The translations under genes and the position numbers were made by a program. Below are positions 1 through 7,928 of a DNA stretch of 32,167 nt, in pieces. The first letter of the stretch is position 1. Each line of letters starts with the position of its first letter. Origin of the DNA: Deltaproteobacteria bacterium (GTDB taxonomy: Bacteria > Bdellovibrionota > Bdellovibrionia > Bdellovibrionales > Bdellovibrionaceae). The stretch lies in NCBI GenBank assembly GCA_013286585.1, contig JABDFK010000024.1:63-32229 (forward strand). Direction: 5' to 3'. The notes under the pieces were generated by a model. The model did no database searches. It had not been told where the DNA came from and worked only from the letters and a program-made list of their open reading frames with translations.

Positions 1-779
1 ATCCGAAGAGTGATTTCTTGCGACTAAAAATTCAAGTTCAACAGGCAGAGATCGATCGCATCACCGCCGAAAACGAATTGAATCAATCCGCGGTGAATTT
101 GCGCAAACTGGTTGCTTCTCAGCAGCCGTCGCAATTTACCCCCGTAGAGGTGAAGCGGGCGCTGAAGCTTGCGCCTAAGTTTCCCAGTCAAGCGCCGCCA
201 CAAGAAGATTTTTATGATTTTCGCTTGGCTAAGATTCAGCAGCAGATCTATGAAAAAAATGTGTCCTTGGTGCGAAGGAATTACTGGCCGCAGATTGCCT
301 TCACCGCCGGGGCCTCCTACACCAATCAAAATTACATCAATTCGCCCACTCCGTACTCTGATGGCAACCAGCTTTCTTGGAATGCACTGATCACCTTGAA
401 TTACAATTTGTGGGACTGGGGCACTAGAAACCGCGATGTTTCAATCGCGGAACTGAATCGTGACATTCAAAAAAATACACTGGATCAGAACTTGATCACC
501 ACGAATGCCAGCGTTCAGTCGTTGATGGTCAATATTGGAAAAATGGATCAAAGTTACAACTTGAATCAAGAGCTTCTTAATCTTCAAGAGGAAAGCAATC
601 GCGATCTTGAAGAGAAATACCGCGAAGGAAAGGTCAGCTACCTGGACTTGATCACCGGTTTGAACAGTCTGCTGGCGGCGCGGGTTCAATTCTACACGGC
701 GTATTTTGAGGTGCTTTCGGGCTTGGCCCAGTACAAATACTATGAAGGAAAAATCTATGAAGCAATTGCTGAAGAATAA
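1..779 (+). CDS. TolC-family outer membrane efflux protein, C-terminal part
   Basis: Partial gene: the reading frame is already open at base 3 and has no credible start in the window, so the 5' end lies outside. About 259 residues are visible. They show the long amphipathic helices and beta-strand pattern of the second half of a TolC-type protein: a helix rich in Q, N and E, then a strand segment (YWPQIAFTAGASYTNQNY), a WNALITLNYNLWDWG barrel strand, and a helix ending ELLNLQEESNRDLEEKY with YLDLITGLNSLLAARV. TolC proteins form the outer-membrane exit duct of tripartite pumps. The next two genes encode an adaptor and a MacB-like ABC transporter, so this is probably their dedicated exit channel. 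The 3' end overlaps the adaptor gene by 23 bases, which suggests translational coupling. Confidence 0.85.
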   Translation, partial: PKSDFLRLKIQVQQAEIDRITAENELNQSAVNLRKLVASQQPSQFTPVEVKRALKLAPKFPSQAPPQEDFYDFRLAKIQQQIYEKNVSLVRRNYWPQIAFTAGASYTNQNYINSPTPYSDGNQLSWNALITLNYNLWDWGTRNRDVSIAELNRDIQKNTLDQNLITTNASVQSLMVNIGKMDQSYNLNQELLNLQEESNRDLEEKYREGKVSYLDLITGLNSLLAARVQFYTAYFEVLSGLAQYKYYEGKIYEAIAEE

Positions 780-1638
780 ATATCTGTGGATCGCAGTGGT
801 TGCCATGTTCGTTCTGGGATTTCTTTTTTCCCGAGGCAGCGAGCCCTCGACGGGCAAGACCAACGTGGGCAGCGTTACCAGAGGCGATTTGATTCAGCGA
901 GTGACCATCGCGGGTTCGGTGACTCCCAATCGAAAAACAGTGATCTCTGCTCCGTACAGCGGATATGTGCGAAAAATTTACGTGCAGATCGGTGATCAAG
1001 TGAAAGAGGGACAGCCGATCGTCAGCGTTGCGCAGTCTTTGCGCGGAAGCAGCGAAGACGTGTATCCATTGCGCGCACCCTTCTCAGGAACCGTGGTGCA
1101 GATTCTAAAAACCGAAGGCGAATACGTCGACCAACAAAACACCGCGGGCACAGGAATTGCGATGGTGCGAATCGATGACCTGACCCACATTTACATCGAA
1201 GCCAGTGCTCCTGAAATTGAATTTGCCAAACTGAAAGTCGGGGAGGACGTGGTCATCAAGGCCTCTGCCATATTGTCGCGCTCTTACAAGGGAAAAATCG
1301 TGCACGTGCATTTGGCCGCGAAAGAGCAAAAGGATTGGGACAAGTCCCGGGTGGAGTTCCCCGTGATCATCGAGGTCTTAGACAGTGACGAGTCCCTTCG
1401 CCCTGGAATGTCCGTGCTGGTCGACATCATCACCAATAAATCCGCGAATGCTCTAATGCTACGGCAAGAGTTCATCCAAAAAGATGGCACGCAATATTTT
1501 GTCCAGACAGAAAAGGGCCAAAGAAAAGACATCACCGTCGGACTGCAAAACGAGGAAGCCTTCGAAATCAAAAGCGGTTTGAATGAGGGCGATAAGATCC
1601 GGCAGGTGGACTATCTTTCCATTCTGAAATCACGATAG
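757..1638 (+). CDS. MacA/HlyD-type periplasmic adaptor (membrane fusion protein)
   Basis: Protein of 293 aa with an N-terminal membrane anchor (residues 8-24), a lipoyl/barrel-sandwich half (VRKIYVQIGDQVKEGQPIVSV), a second lipoyl half (PLRAPFSGTVVQILKTEG), and beta-barrel and membrane-proximal domains (LRPGMSVLVDI; VGLQNEEAFEIKSGLNEGD). It should link the inner-membrane ABC transporter to the TolC-like channel. The start at 757 is chosen because GAAGGA lies 7 bases upstream and it gives a clean anchor; an ATG at 742 in the same frame is less likely. Oddity: the two lipoyl halves are joined by only about 15 residues, so the long alpha-helical hairpin that contacts TolC in MacA and AcrA is missing. 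E. coli MacA is about 371 aa. Some adaptors, such as Borrelia BesA, are also known to lack the hairpin. Confidence 0.85.
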   Translation: MKQLLKNKYLWIAVVAMFVLGFLFSRGSEPSTGKTNVGSVTRGDLIQRVTIAGSVTPNRKTVISAPYSGYVRKIYVQIGDQVKEGQPIVSVAQSLRGSSEDVYPLRAPFSGTVVQILKTEGEYVDQQNTAGTGIAMVRIDDLTHIYIEASAPEIEFAKLKVGEDVVIKASAILSRSYKGKIVHVHLAAKEQKDWDKSRVEFPVIIEVLDSDESLRPGMSVLVDIITNKSANALMLRQEFIQKDGTQYFVQTEKGQRKDITVGLQNEEAFEIKSGLNEGDKIRQVDYLSILKSR

Positions 1639-1647
1639 GAAGATGTC

Positions 1648-3678
1648 TTGTTTGAAGTAAAAAATCTTTCTTTCCAATATCAGGTCGGCACCCAGCGGGT
1701 GGACGTGCTAAAAAACCTGAACTTCAAGGTCAACGCCGGGGAATTCGTGGGCATCCAAGGTCCGTCGGGATCTGGAAAGTCCACACTGTTTTATATATTG
1801 GGATTCTTGCTGAAGCCGACCTCGGGCACGGTGATCTTCGACGGCGTCGACATCACCGAACTGAGCGATGAAGATCTCACTGTGGTTCGCAACCAAAAAA
1901 TAGGTTTCGTGTTTCAGCAATTTCATCTTTTAGCCAAGGCCTCTGTGCTAGAAAATATTCTGCTTCCCACTCGCTACCCCAGTGAGTTCGCTGACACCGA
2001 GAGCGATCATTTAGGTAAAGCAAAAGCTTTGGCACAGCAAGTGGGGCTGACAGGTCACCTGCGGCATCAGCCCAACCAACTCTCCGGAGGACAGCAGCAG
2101 CGCGTAGCCATCGCCCGAGCCCTCATCAACGACATTGACTTAATCTTGGCCGATGAGCCCACGGGAAATCTGGACAGCCAGAACGCCCAGCAGATTTTGG
2201 ATTTATTGACCGAGCTCAATCGGCGGGGAAAAACCATCATTCTGATCACCCATGATTCCGACGTGGCCAAGCGCTGTTCGAAGGTTCTGCATTTGAAAGA
2301 TGGTGCTTTCGAGCGCACGGTGGAAAATTTTGCTCCGCCGACCAATACTCGTGCGGCAAAAACCACCAAGATTTCCCGGTTACCAAAAATTTATGATCTT
2401 AGTATGTATCGCAAGATCGCTAAATCGGTTTTTCCGCTGGTGCTGGAAAACCTTTTACGCAACAAGGCCAAATCTTTGCTGACCATGTTAGGTGTGGTCA
2501 TCGGTGTCGCCGCAGTTCTAGCGATGGTCACACTGGGACAGTTTTCCAAAGAGAGAATTTTGGAAACGTACGAAACTCTCGGCGTGAACAAACTGATGAT
2601 CCGCGGTTATCAAAACTGGAGAATGAAAGCCACTGATTCCATCGGTGTTCGTTTTCGGGCCTTTGACTGGGAACACGACATCGTCGCTCTAAAAAAATTA
2701 TTTCCCGAAGTGATGATCATGTCACCATCCATGAGCACCACCCGCGTTCGCGCCGTGGCAGGAGGTGTCGAGGCCGGTGATCAAAAGGTATCAGTCTATG
2801 GAGTGACCCCAGAGTATCTCGACATCACCAATCGCGGCTTGGAGGTCGGAAGAAATCTGACCCCTTACGATGTCGAAGGCCGAAGTCCCGTGTGCCTGAT
2901 CGGTTTCGAAATCGCCGAGCGCTTATTTTCCAGAATCAATCCACTCTCCCAGGTAGTGACTATCACCGACGGTCAACGAATTTCCTACTCGTGCCTGGTG
3001 ATTGGCGTGCTAAAATCCACGACTAGCAACAAAGATTGGTCGCCACCCAATCTGAATGTTTTCATTCCCTACACCTATTTTCAGTCCGTCGCCGACAACT
3101 GGTGGAGCAGCCAAATTCACGAGGTCGCCCTGCAGATCGCCCCCGACGGCGACGTCGAGGCCACCGGCAAAAAAATCCAATCCTATTTCGAACAAAAATA
3201 CGGAAAATCAGGAATGTTCAACGTGGACTCTGACAGCACGTTGATTGCACAGATGAAGAAATTCCTAAACATCTTCGAAATTCTACTAGCAGCCATAGCC
3301 ATGATCGCCCTGGCTGTCGGCGGAATCGGCATCAACAACATGATGTTGGTATCGGTCACCGAGCGACTCAAAGAATTCGGCATCAGAAAAGCCTTGGGCG
3401 CCACCAATCGAAGCCTACGCCTGCAAGTGTTGATGGAGTCCGTCGCCCTCTGCGTGGTCGCCGGCCTGATGGGAGTGATCATAGGATTTACCTCGTACGA
3501 GTCGATGATCTTCTTCGCCACGAAGCTGATTCCGTCACTGAAGTTTCAGTGGATCTTTGAGCCCGTGGCCGTCACCATGTCGCTATTTTCCATTTTGGCC
3601 GTGGGCATCGCCAGCGGATTGGTTCCGGCGCTGAAGGCAGAGAAGCTTCAGGTGATTGAGGCGTTGCGGTCGGAGTGA
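1648..3678 (+). CDS. macB: MacB-type ABC transporter, fused ATPase and permease
   Basis: Protein of 676 aa. The N-terminal ATPase has Walker A GPSGSGKST (38-46), signature LSGGQQQR (145-152), Walker B LILADEPTGNLD (165-176) and the switch histidine H202. A linker of about 45 residues leads to a MacB permease: first membrane helix about 272-295, a large periplasmic domain, then three C-terminal helices containing ALAVGGIGINNMML and the typical ending GIASGLVPALKAEKLQVIEALRSE. MacB works as a mechanotransmission pump moving periplasmic substrates (macrolides, toxins, lipopeptides, siderophores) out through TolC. The start is TTG at 1648, with AGGAAG five bases upstream and 9 bases after the adaptor stop. 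It is the third gene of an outer membrane factor-adaptor-ABC operon. The substrate cannot be read from sequence. Confidence 0.93.
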   Translation: MFEVKNLSFQYQVGTQRVDVLKNLNFKVNAGEFVGIQGPSGSGKSTLFYILGFLLKPTSGTVIFDGVDITELSDEDLTVVRNQKIGFVFQQFHLLAKASVLENILLPTRYPSEFADTESDHLGKAKALAQQVGLTGHLRHQPNQLSGGQQQRVAIARALINDIDLILADEPTGNLDSQNAQQILDLLTELNRRGKTIILITHDSDVAKRCSKVLHLKDGAFERTVENFAPPTNTRAAKTTKISRLPKIYDLSMYRKIAKSVFPLVLENLLRNKAKSLLTMLGVVIGVAAVLAMVTLGQFSKERILETYETLGVNKLMIRGYQNWRMKATDSIGVRFRAFDWEHDIVALKKLFPEVMIMSPSMSTTRVRAVAGGVEAGDQKVSVYGVTPEYLDITNRGLEVGRNLTPYDVEGRSPVCLIGFEIAERLFSRINPLSQVVTITDGQRISYSCLVIGVLKSTTSNKDWSPPNLNVFIPYTYFQSVADNWWSSQIHEVALQIAPDGDVEATGKKIQSYFEQKYGKSGMFNVDSDSTLIAQMKKFLNIFEILLAAIAMIALAVGGIGINNMMLVSVTERLKEFGIRKALGATNRSLRLQVLMESVALCVVAGLMGVIIGFTSYESMIFFATKLIPSLKFQWIFEPVAVTMSLFSILAVGIASGLVPALKAEKLQVIEALRSE

Positions 3679-3682
3679 TTGT

Positions 3683-4219
3683 TTAAGATTCAGGAATGAA
3701 ATCAGGACGGGGCAGATGAAGCTTTTCCGAGCTGGGTTTGCGATCCTTAAGCTCCATCTCCAAGTTGAGTGCTGCCTTGGTTGCGCTTAGACATCTCGAG
3801 TATGCTGCATCATCGTGGGCAAGCAAGAATCTGATATTGCAACCTAGCACCTCATTTATGTAGGTGCCTTGCTTGAGACTGATGCCGTCCAGGAGTTCCG
3901 CTGAGGCGGAAAAGGGAGCGTAATATTCTGGGTGCATTTTTTTGCAGGGAACGCCGGTTACGTCCAGGTCCTCACGTTTCACGATCGAATAGCAGCTCAA
4001 AGAATCTCTATAGAGTTCGATAAGAGCTCGCTCTTCGGGATCTGTTGTGCGATCCAGCTGCTCGTTGACCATTCCTACAAATTTCATTTTTTCCTTCCCG
4101 CTGGGCATATGACTAAGGACGTATGAAATATGCTCGCCGCGAGTGGATTTTGATGTGCATCCTAGGACTAGGAGTCCGAGAACAAGAGATAGTGCTGTGA
4201 GCGAACTTATTTTATTCAA
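3683..4219 (-). CDS. Hypothetical lipoprotein, last gene of the lipoprotein island
   Basis: Protein of 178 aa with a lipoprotein signal peptide; the lipobox LVLGC puts the lipidated cysteine at residue 21. The mature part has several cysteines (CYSIV, VPCKK, LGCNI, SRCLS) and predicted helices such as EKMKFVGMVNEQLDRTTDPEERALIELYRDSL. I recognise no family. The start is TTG, with AGGAGAG 4 bases upstream; 12 bases separate it from the upstream gene. It is the last of a run of same-strand lipoprotein and secreted genes that begins with an XRE regulator at 7852. Its stop lies 4 bases from the stop of the convergent macB, with no visible hairpin terminator between them. Confidence 0.75.
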   Translation of the reverse strand: MNKISSLTALSLVLGLLVLGCTSKSTRGEHISYVLSHMPSGKEKMKFVGMVNEQLDRTTDPEERALIELYRDSLSCYSIVKREDLDVTGVPCKKMHPEYYAPFSASAELLDGISLKQGTYINEVLGCNIRFLLAHDDAAYSRCLSATKAALNLEMELKDRKPSSEKLHLPRPDFIPES

Positions 4220-4231
4220 GATGCTCTCCTG

Positions 4232-4462
4232 TTAGTTTTGTGTTCCGGCCCTACCTGTATCCGGATTGACATTTCCTTTGTGAGACCAGTTATCTTGTTT
4301 GGTTCTGTTTGGTGCAGTTCGTCTGTAGGAATGAACGTATGTACCGTTCTTCTTGGTATAGCCCTTCACTTGGACGGGATGACCAGATCCATGTTTGGTC
4401 CGCGCTTCCAGAGGAAGTGACGCGAGGGAAAATAGTAATAGGAAAACCAATAGAATTTTCAT
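4232..4462 (-). CDS. Small secreted basic protein, GYTKKNGTYV-type
   Basis: Protein of 76 aa with a clear signal peptide (MKILLVFLLLFSLASLPLEA). The mature basic peptide carries VKGYTKKNGTYVHSYRRTAPN, then DNWSHKGNVNPDTGRAGT. This pattern (GYxxKxGTYVxxHxRTxPN, then a GNxNPxTGxxGT tail) is familiar from small exported proteins of unknown role in many Gram-negative genomes; that comparison is from memory. A good ribosome binding site (AGGAAGGG) lies 6-7 bases before the ATG. It sits in the lipoprotein island between a lipoprotein gene and a secreted-protein gene, all on the same strand. Confidence 0.78.
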   Translation of the reverse strand: MKILLVFLLLFSLASLPLEARTKHGSGHPVQVKGYTKKNGTYVHSYRRTAPNRTKQDNWSHKGNVNPDTGRAGTQN

Positions 4463-4492
4463 TAAATTCCCTTCCTGTAAATGGAAAGATAC

Positions 4493-5215
4493 TTAGTCGT
4501 CATGGTTGCCGTGACCTGTACGAGCCTTACACCTGGGCACTGCTGAAGGCGAAGCTGGGGTGTATGTCCACTTATATCCTTGGGCTTTCATTTTCTTACA
4601 ATAGTCAAAAAGTTGTTTATGTTGCTCCACTCTTAGAATCTCAGCTTCAGCCGGATATCTCGTGGAGATACTTTTCATATCTTCAATTAGTTTATCTAAA
4701 TCATTTTTTGTGGTCTGATGTTCCTCGCAATTAAGATTTATGTAGGAACTAATGAGAGTATCTCCAACCTGATCCATATTCCTGCACATGTCTGACACCC
4801 ACTCATTACACATTGACGGCAATGTCTGAATCATACCTGCCCAGGCCGTAAAAACTGCCCGAGTTCCTTTTGTGGAAAATTTGATTTTTTTGAAATAAGA
4901 GTTAACGACTACGAGATCCTGTTGCAAAGAATCTTTCTTTGCTTTGCTGCAAAGGGAATCTGAGGCCTCTACAATCGTAGTTGACGACGACGTTGCAACT
5001 TGAACAATCTGAATCAGATTGGTCGCAGACTGTTTAAGTAATTCATCAGATGAGGCTGAAACCTTTGTAGCAATTGCAAGAAATCCATCAGACATCAATT
5101 GGGCCTGAGCTTTATCCAGTGCATGGGATTTAGGTATGAACACAACCAGGAGCAATAAAATTATGCCGAGTTCATTTGCATGAGTCGTAGCAAGAAACCG
5201 CTTTAATCGTTTCAT
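4493..5215 (-). CDS. Hypothetical secreted or anchored protein
   Basis: Protein of 240 aa starting MKRLKRFLATTHANELGIILLLLVVFIPKSHA, a long signal peptide or signal anchor followed by ALDKAQAQL. The mature region is mostly helical, with about seven cysteines (SLCSK, SMCNEW, DMCRN, LNCEEH, DYCKK, PRCKA), which suggests disulfides in the periplasm or outside the cell. The start at 5215 is preceded by a consensus AGGAGG 7 bases upstream; longer in-frame extensions to 5422 lack both a ribosome binding site and a sensible N-terminus. Its first 44 bases overlap the end of the upstream lipoprotein gene in a different frame, so the two are probably translationally coupled. No family recognised. Base composition is visibly more AT-rich than in the transporter genes at 1-3678. 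Confidence 0.72.
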   Translation of the reverse strand: MKRLKRFLATTHANELGIILLLLVVFIPKSHALDKAQAQLMSDGFLAIATKVSASSDELLKQSATNLIQIVQVATSSSTTIVEASDSLCSKAKKDSLQQDLVVVNSYFKKIKFSTKGTRAVFTAWAGMIQTLPSMCNEWVSDMCRNMDQVGDTLISSYINLNCEEHQTTKNDLDKLIEDMKSISTRYPAEAEILRVEQHKQLFDYCKKMKAQGYKWTYTPASPSAVPRCKARTGHGNHDD

Positions 5216-5663
5216 TGCTGAACCTCCTATAACAATCCTCGTTGCATTGGTTGTACTGATTATTTGAAGCAGGGACCCTGAGCGAGCTTGATGAGTTTGA
5301 CACTTCACTGCACGAGTAAGTGAACTCTCTCCATTGTCGAACACCATTTTGAGTGACAGGCACTTGCTGAGTTTGGGAACCAGATGCATAGTAGAAACCG
5401 CCTGGTCCAACCACTTGGGCACTTGACTGGGTATTTACATTTTGAATTGCCGTGTACTGATATCGCTCCGATTTTAGATCATCGGAAACCATCGAGTAAG
5501 ATGGACAAGGGATTAGCTGTCGAACATCTTTGGTGGCACTTTCAACCGAACTATATCCCTGATACCCTACGACGCCACCATCTGGACGCTGACTAATGAC
5601 CCAAGCGTGACCGCATCCCATCAGAACAAATGAAAATATAATAAAAATGCGTCCGATACTCAT
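5172..5663 (-). CDS. Cysteine-rich hypothetical lipoprotein
   Basis: Protein of 163 aa beginning MSIGRIFIIFSFVLMGCG, a short lipoprotein signal with the lipidated cysteine at residue 17. The middle is low complexity (GPGGFYYASGSQTQQVPVTQNGVRQW) and the end is cysteine-rich (QCNEDCYRRFSNETIKAVSCYDSCK), a spacing (CxxxC ... CxxxC) that looks like a small disulfide-bonded helical hairpin. The start at 5663 is chosen for the signal peptide; the ribosome binding site (GAGG, about 9 bases away) is modest, and an in-frame start at 5726 would spoil the lipoprotein signal. It overlaps the following gene by 44 bases and follows the ankyrin lipoprotein gene by 13 bases, so it is part of the same operon. 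No known family. Confidence 0.72.
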   Translation of the reverse strand: MSIGRIFIIFSFVLMGCGHAWVISQRPDGGVVGYQGYSSVESATKDVRQLIPCPSYSMVSDDLKSERYQYTAIQNVNTQSSAQVVGPGGFYYASGSQTQQVPVTQNGVRQWREFTYSCSEVSNSSSSLRVPASNNQYNQCNEDCYRRFSNETIKAVSCYDSCK

Positions 5664-5676
5664 AGGTCCACTGCCT

Positions 5677-6999
5677 CTAATTTTTCGCCGATTTTGGCTT
5701 AACGGGATTCTTTGAGTACTTATCAAAAAGTGCCGCTATCGTTTTATCCTTAGATCTTTTGGCGTAGTCGAAAACCGTCACCTTGTTGTTGGACGTCGAT
5801 TCGAAAAGAAGCTCTAGGCTTGGGCTTGCTCCGAATTTGAAAAGTTTTTCAATCAGAACGGGATCTCGCGTATCCACTGCCCAAGCGAGTATTGGCTTTC
5901 CATGTTTGTCGTACTGATCTGGAGATGCTCCCGCGGACAAAATTTTATCAACAGCGTCGACAGCATGAAGTTTCACCGCCAAAATAGCCGGGGTATCGCC
6001 AAATTGATTTGTCTGGCGAATCAGCTCTGAGTTGGAAAAGTCAAATTTTAATCCATGAATTAGGTCAGGCTTACCTTTCAAATAGTTCAAGGCCGAATCG
6101 TCGCCTTGAATGTATTGGATTCTTGGATCAGAAATTCCCGTGAAATATTTAAATTGCCCACGTGAGTCTTTGCCAAAGAAATTAGAAGAAAATGCAGTTA
6201 CTGCGGCGAAGTTCAGCCTTTGATCGGAGGTCTGGCCGTTGCTATTCACGGTCAGTCTCCAAAATGGCTTCTTTCTGTCCGTTGACCGTGCATTGACTAC
6301 AAATTTTCTATTGTAAGAAACTTCAGTGACTGTGTGGATCATGGTTTGCCAAGTGACACTGGTTGTACTTGCATACCCACTCGTGGAGGAACTTGAGTTT
6401 CCATAAGCGTTTAATATTGGGGAACTAGAATTTGGGCTATAAAATGATGTGGACGAGTGGCCACTAGATAATGCGCCCGAGTTCGTCCAAGAGTAGTTAC
6501 CAACGGGTACAAGCTCACTTTGTATTTTGTTTTCCTTTTGTTCAATGACGCTAAATTCGAAGTCCATAACTGCATCTGCATTTTTTTGATCTTTGGTGGT
6601 TTTGATACCAGCCAGGGCGAGAGCTCGTTCGAGGCAGGTTGTGTAGTATTGGTAATAAATATCGCTAGTAAGCTCGTCAGATAATTTGATGAAATAAACT
6701 TGAGGCTTGGCCCCGCCAGCATTGATCGCATCAGCTGAAAATGAATAGCTACCAGTGATTTTGTGCGAGAAGAAGCCCTTACGAATGACGTCGACATAAC
6801 CGTTATATTTTAGAAAAGTTTCGTCATATCCTTCTTCGATGGCCAGCGGAAAGCCCTCAAGCCAGAGCACTTCCATCACGTTCATTCCCTTTTCGGCGTA
6901 CTGTGCAGGTGCCGTTGGCATTGTTTGGCAGGAGGTCAGAAGCGCTCCAATAACAGTCACTGAAATCAGGTTATGGATGACACTGGTGCTACGATTCAC
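5677..6999 (-). CDS. Ankyrin-repeat lipoprotein
   Basis: Protein of 440 aa with lipobox LLTSC (lipidated Cys24). Residues of about 40-310 form a domain with a DAVMDFEF strand, a serine-rich insert of about 40 residues (LSSGHSSTSFYSPNSSS...), then VTEVSYNRKFVVNARSTDRKKPFWRLTVNSNGQTSDQRLNFAAVTA. This resembles the periplasmic lipoprotein fold of DUF4136-type proteins; that is a tentative match. Residues 331-430 are ankyrin repeats (FGDTPAILAVKLHAVDAVDKILSAGA, then KPILAWAVDTRDPVLIEKLFKFGA, and a degenerate third). Ankyrin repeats bind other proteins, so a partner at the outer membrane or prey surface is plausible but unproven. The start is GTG at 6999 with GAGGAG 4 bases upstream. It is the longest gene of the island. 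Confidence 0.78.
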   Translation of the reverse strand: MNRSTSVIHNLISVTVIGALLTSCQTMPTAPAQYAEKGMNVMEVLWLEGFPLAIEEGYDETFLKYNGYVDVIRKGFFSHKITGSYSFSADAINAGGAKPQVYFIKLSDELTSDIYYQYYTTCLERALALAGIKTTKDQKNADAVMDFEFSVIEQKENKIQSELVPVGNYSWTNSGALSSGHSSTSFYSPNSSSPILNAYGNSSSSTSGYASTTSVTWQTMIHTVTEVSYNRKFVVNARSTDRKKPFWRLTVNSNGQTSDQRLNFAAVTAFSSNFFGKDSRGQFKYFTGISDPRIQYIQGDDSALNYLKGKPDLIHGLKFDFSNSELIRQTNQFGDTPAILAVKLHAVDAVDKILSAGASPDQYDKHGKPILAWAVDTRDPVLIEKLFKFGASPSLELLFESTSNNKVTVFDYAKRSKDKTIAALFDKYSKNPVKPKSAKN

Positions 7000-7049
7000 A
7001 ATGCTCCTCTCATTTGGTCTTTGAACATTCAGCTAGCGGCTGTTCAAAG

Positions 7050-7487
7050 CTATCTATGAATCAGTCGCACATCCGGTGGCATCTCTCCGGTTTTTACGTA
7101 GTTCGCGAATATACGTGCATTGCTTTCCGTGAGATCTTTGACAAACATATTTGAGGCGAGGCACTTAACCGAAATTTTAAATTCCTTACCCATTGGGGTT
7201 TTCGTTGCTGAATAGCCCCAGCCGGCGTCTCCCATAACTGGGTTATATGTCTGAATCACAAAGTCGGTGGCTGTTTGCAATTTCATTGACGAATATTGCC
7301 CAACATAACTTTGGGCACGACCCCAGGCGTCCGTAACTTCTTCCTTGGAAACATTGAATTCAAGTGGGGCAGTTTTAACCTTTTCCAGGAAGGCTTTCTC
7401 CTCTGGATTTAATTTCATGGGAGTCACGCAACCTGCGACGAACAAGACCGAAAGGGACCATATAATGTTTCTGAATAGTGGTTTCAT
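7050..7487 (-). CDS. Hypothetical lipoprotein next to the XRE regulator
   Basis: Protein of 145 aa; signal peptide with lipobox FVAGC (lipidated Cys20). The mature part starts VTPMKLNPEEKAFLEKVKTAPLEFNVSKEEVTDAWGRAQSYVGQYSSMKLQTATDFVIQTYNPV and ends with a helix (ESNARIFANYVKTGEMPP). The EEVTDAWGRAQSYV...DFVIQTYNP pattern looks like a compact alpha-beta domain of an unknown family. The ribosome binding site AAAGGAG is strong and well spaced. It lies 11 bases after the stop of the XRE regulator gene and 50 bases before the ankyrin lipoprotein gene, so it is very probably co-transcribed with the regulator. Confidence 0.77.
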   Translation of the reverse strand: MKPLFRNIIWSLSVLFVAGCVTPMKLNPEEKAFLEKVKTAPLEFNVSKEEVTDAWGRAQSYVGQYSSMKLQTATDFVIQTYNPVMGDAGWGYSATKTPMGKEFKISVKCLASNMFVKDLTESNARIFANYVKTGEMPPDVRLIHR

Positions 7488-7498
7488 CTTTTTCTCCT

Positions 7499-7852
7499 TT
7501 AAACTTTCCGCTTCAAACGTTTGGCCTCAATCATAAAAATTCCGCTGAACATCGGATCATTCTCCATCTCGAAGAGTTCAGTCAGGCTCACTTGCTTTGC
7601 AGTGATCTTGTCCTTCGTTCCCGTCAGCAACCACTGGAAATCGCACTTAAGCTCGTTGCAAAGTTTCAGAACTTTCTGGATATCCTGGGGACTGGTGCCT
7701 TGCAGCCAGCCGTGAAGCACTGACGGCTCGACATCGCAGATGTTGGCGGCTTTGCGTAGAGAAATACCCCTAGCGTCCAAAATTTGTTTCAAATTTTGAG
7801 CAAATGGCGATGAGCTTTTCTTTCTGGATGGTTTTTTCTTTTCGCTCGTCAT
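7499..7852 (-). CDS. XRE-family HTH transcriptional regulator heading the lipoprotein island
   Basis: Protein of 117 aa. A basic tail (TSEKKKPSRKKSSS) is followed by a helix-turn-helix of the XRE/Cro type at about residues 17-75: FAQNLKQILDARGISLRKAANICDVEPSVLHGWLQGTSPQDIQKVLKLCNELKCDFQWLLTG. The C-terminal part (TELFEMENDPMFSGIFMIEAKRLKRKV) may be a dimerisation or effector segment. An AAGGATC ribosome site precedes the ATG. It is the first gene of a same-strand run of seven genes, so it probably controls the downstream lipoprotein genes and itself. The DNA just upstream carries CAGAAC/GTTCTG sites described separately. It might act as repressor or activator; the sequence does not say. Confidence 0.82.
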   Translation of the reverse strand: MTSEKKKPSRKKSSSPFAQNLKQILDARGISLRKAANICDVEPSVLHGWLQGTSPQDIQKVLKLCNELKCDFQWLLTGTKDKITAKQVSLTELFEMENDPMFSGIFMIEAKRLKRKV

Positions 7853-7877
7853 GCCACAGATCCTTCGGAATAAGGAA

Positions 7878-7928
7878 TGTTCTGCATTAAAAAATTTACT
7901 AATCAGAACACCGTTCTGATATCAGAAC
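7878..7928. promoter_or_regulatory. Cluster of GTTCTG/CAGAAC operator-like sites
   Basis: A perfect 16-base palindrome, GTTCTGATATCAGAAC, lies at 7913-7928. A third copy of the ATCAGAAC half lies at 7902-7909 and a further GTTCTG at 7879-7884. The two central half-site pairs are only a few bases apart, so two dimers could bind side by side. The cluster sits immediately upstream of the XRE gene starting at 7852 and overlaps the last codons of the upstream XRE gene. This is the layout expected for an autoregulatory operator or a target of one of the three neighbouring HTH proteins. Which protein binds it is inference. Confidence 0.5.

Noticed and set aside
4232..4734. Plus-strand coding region opposite the lipoprotein island
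   Set aside because: Plus-strand frames here have no ribosome site, no coherent domain and are antisense to genes with good signal peptides and Shine-Dalgarno sites.
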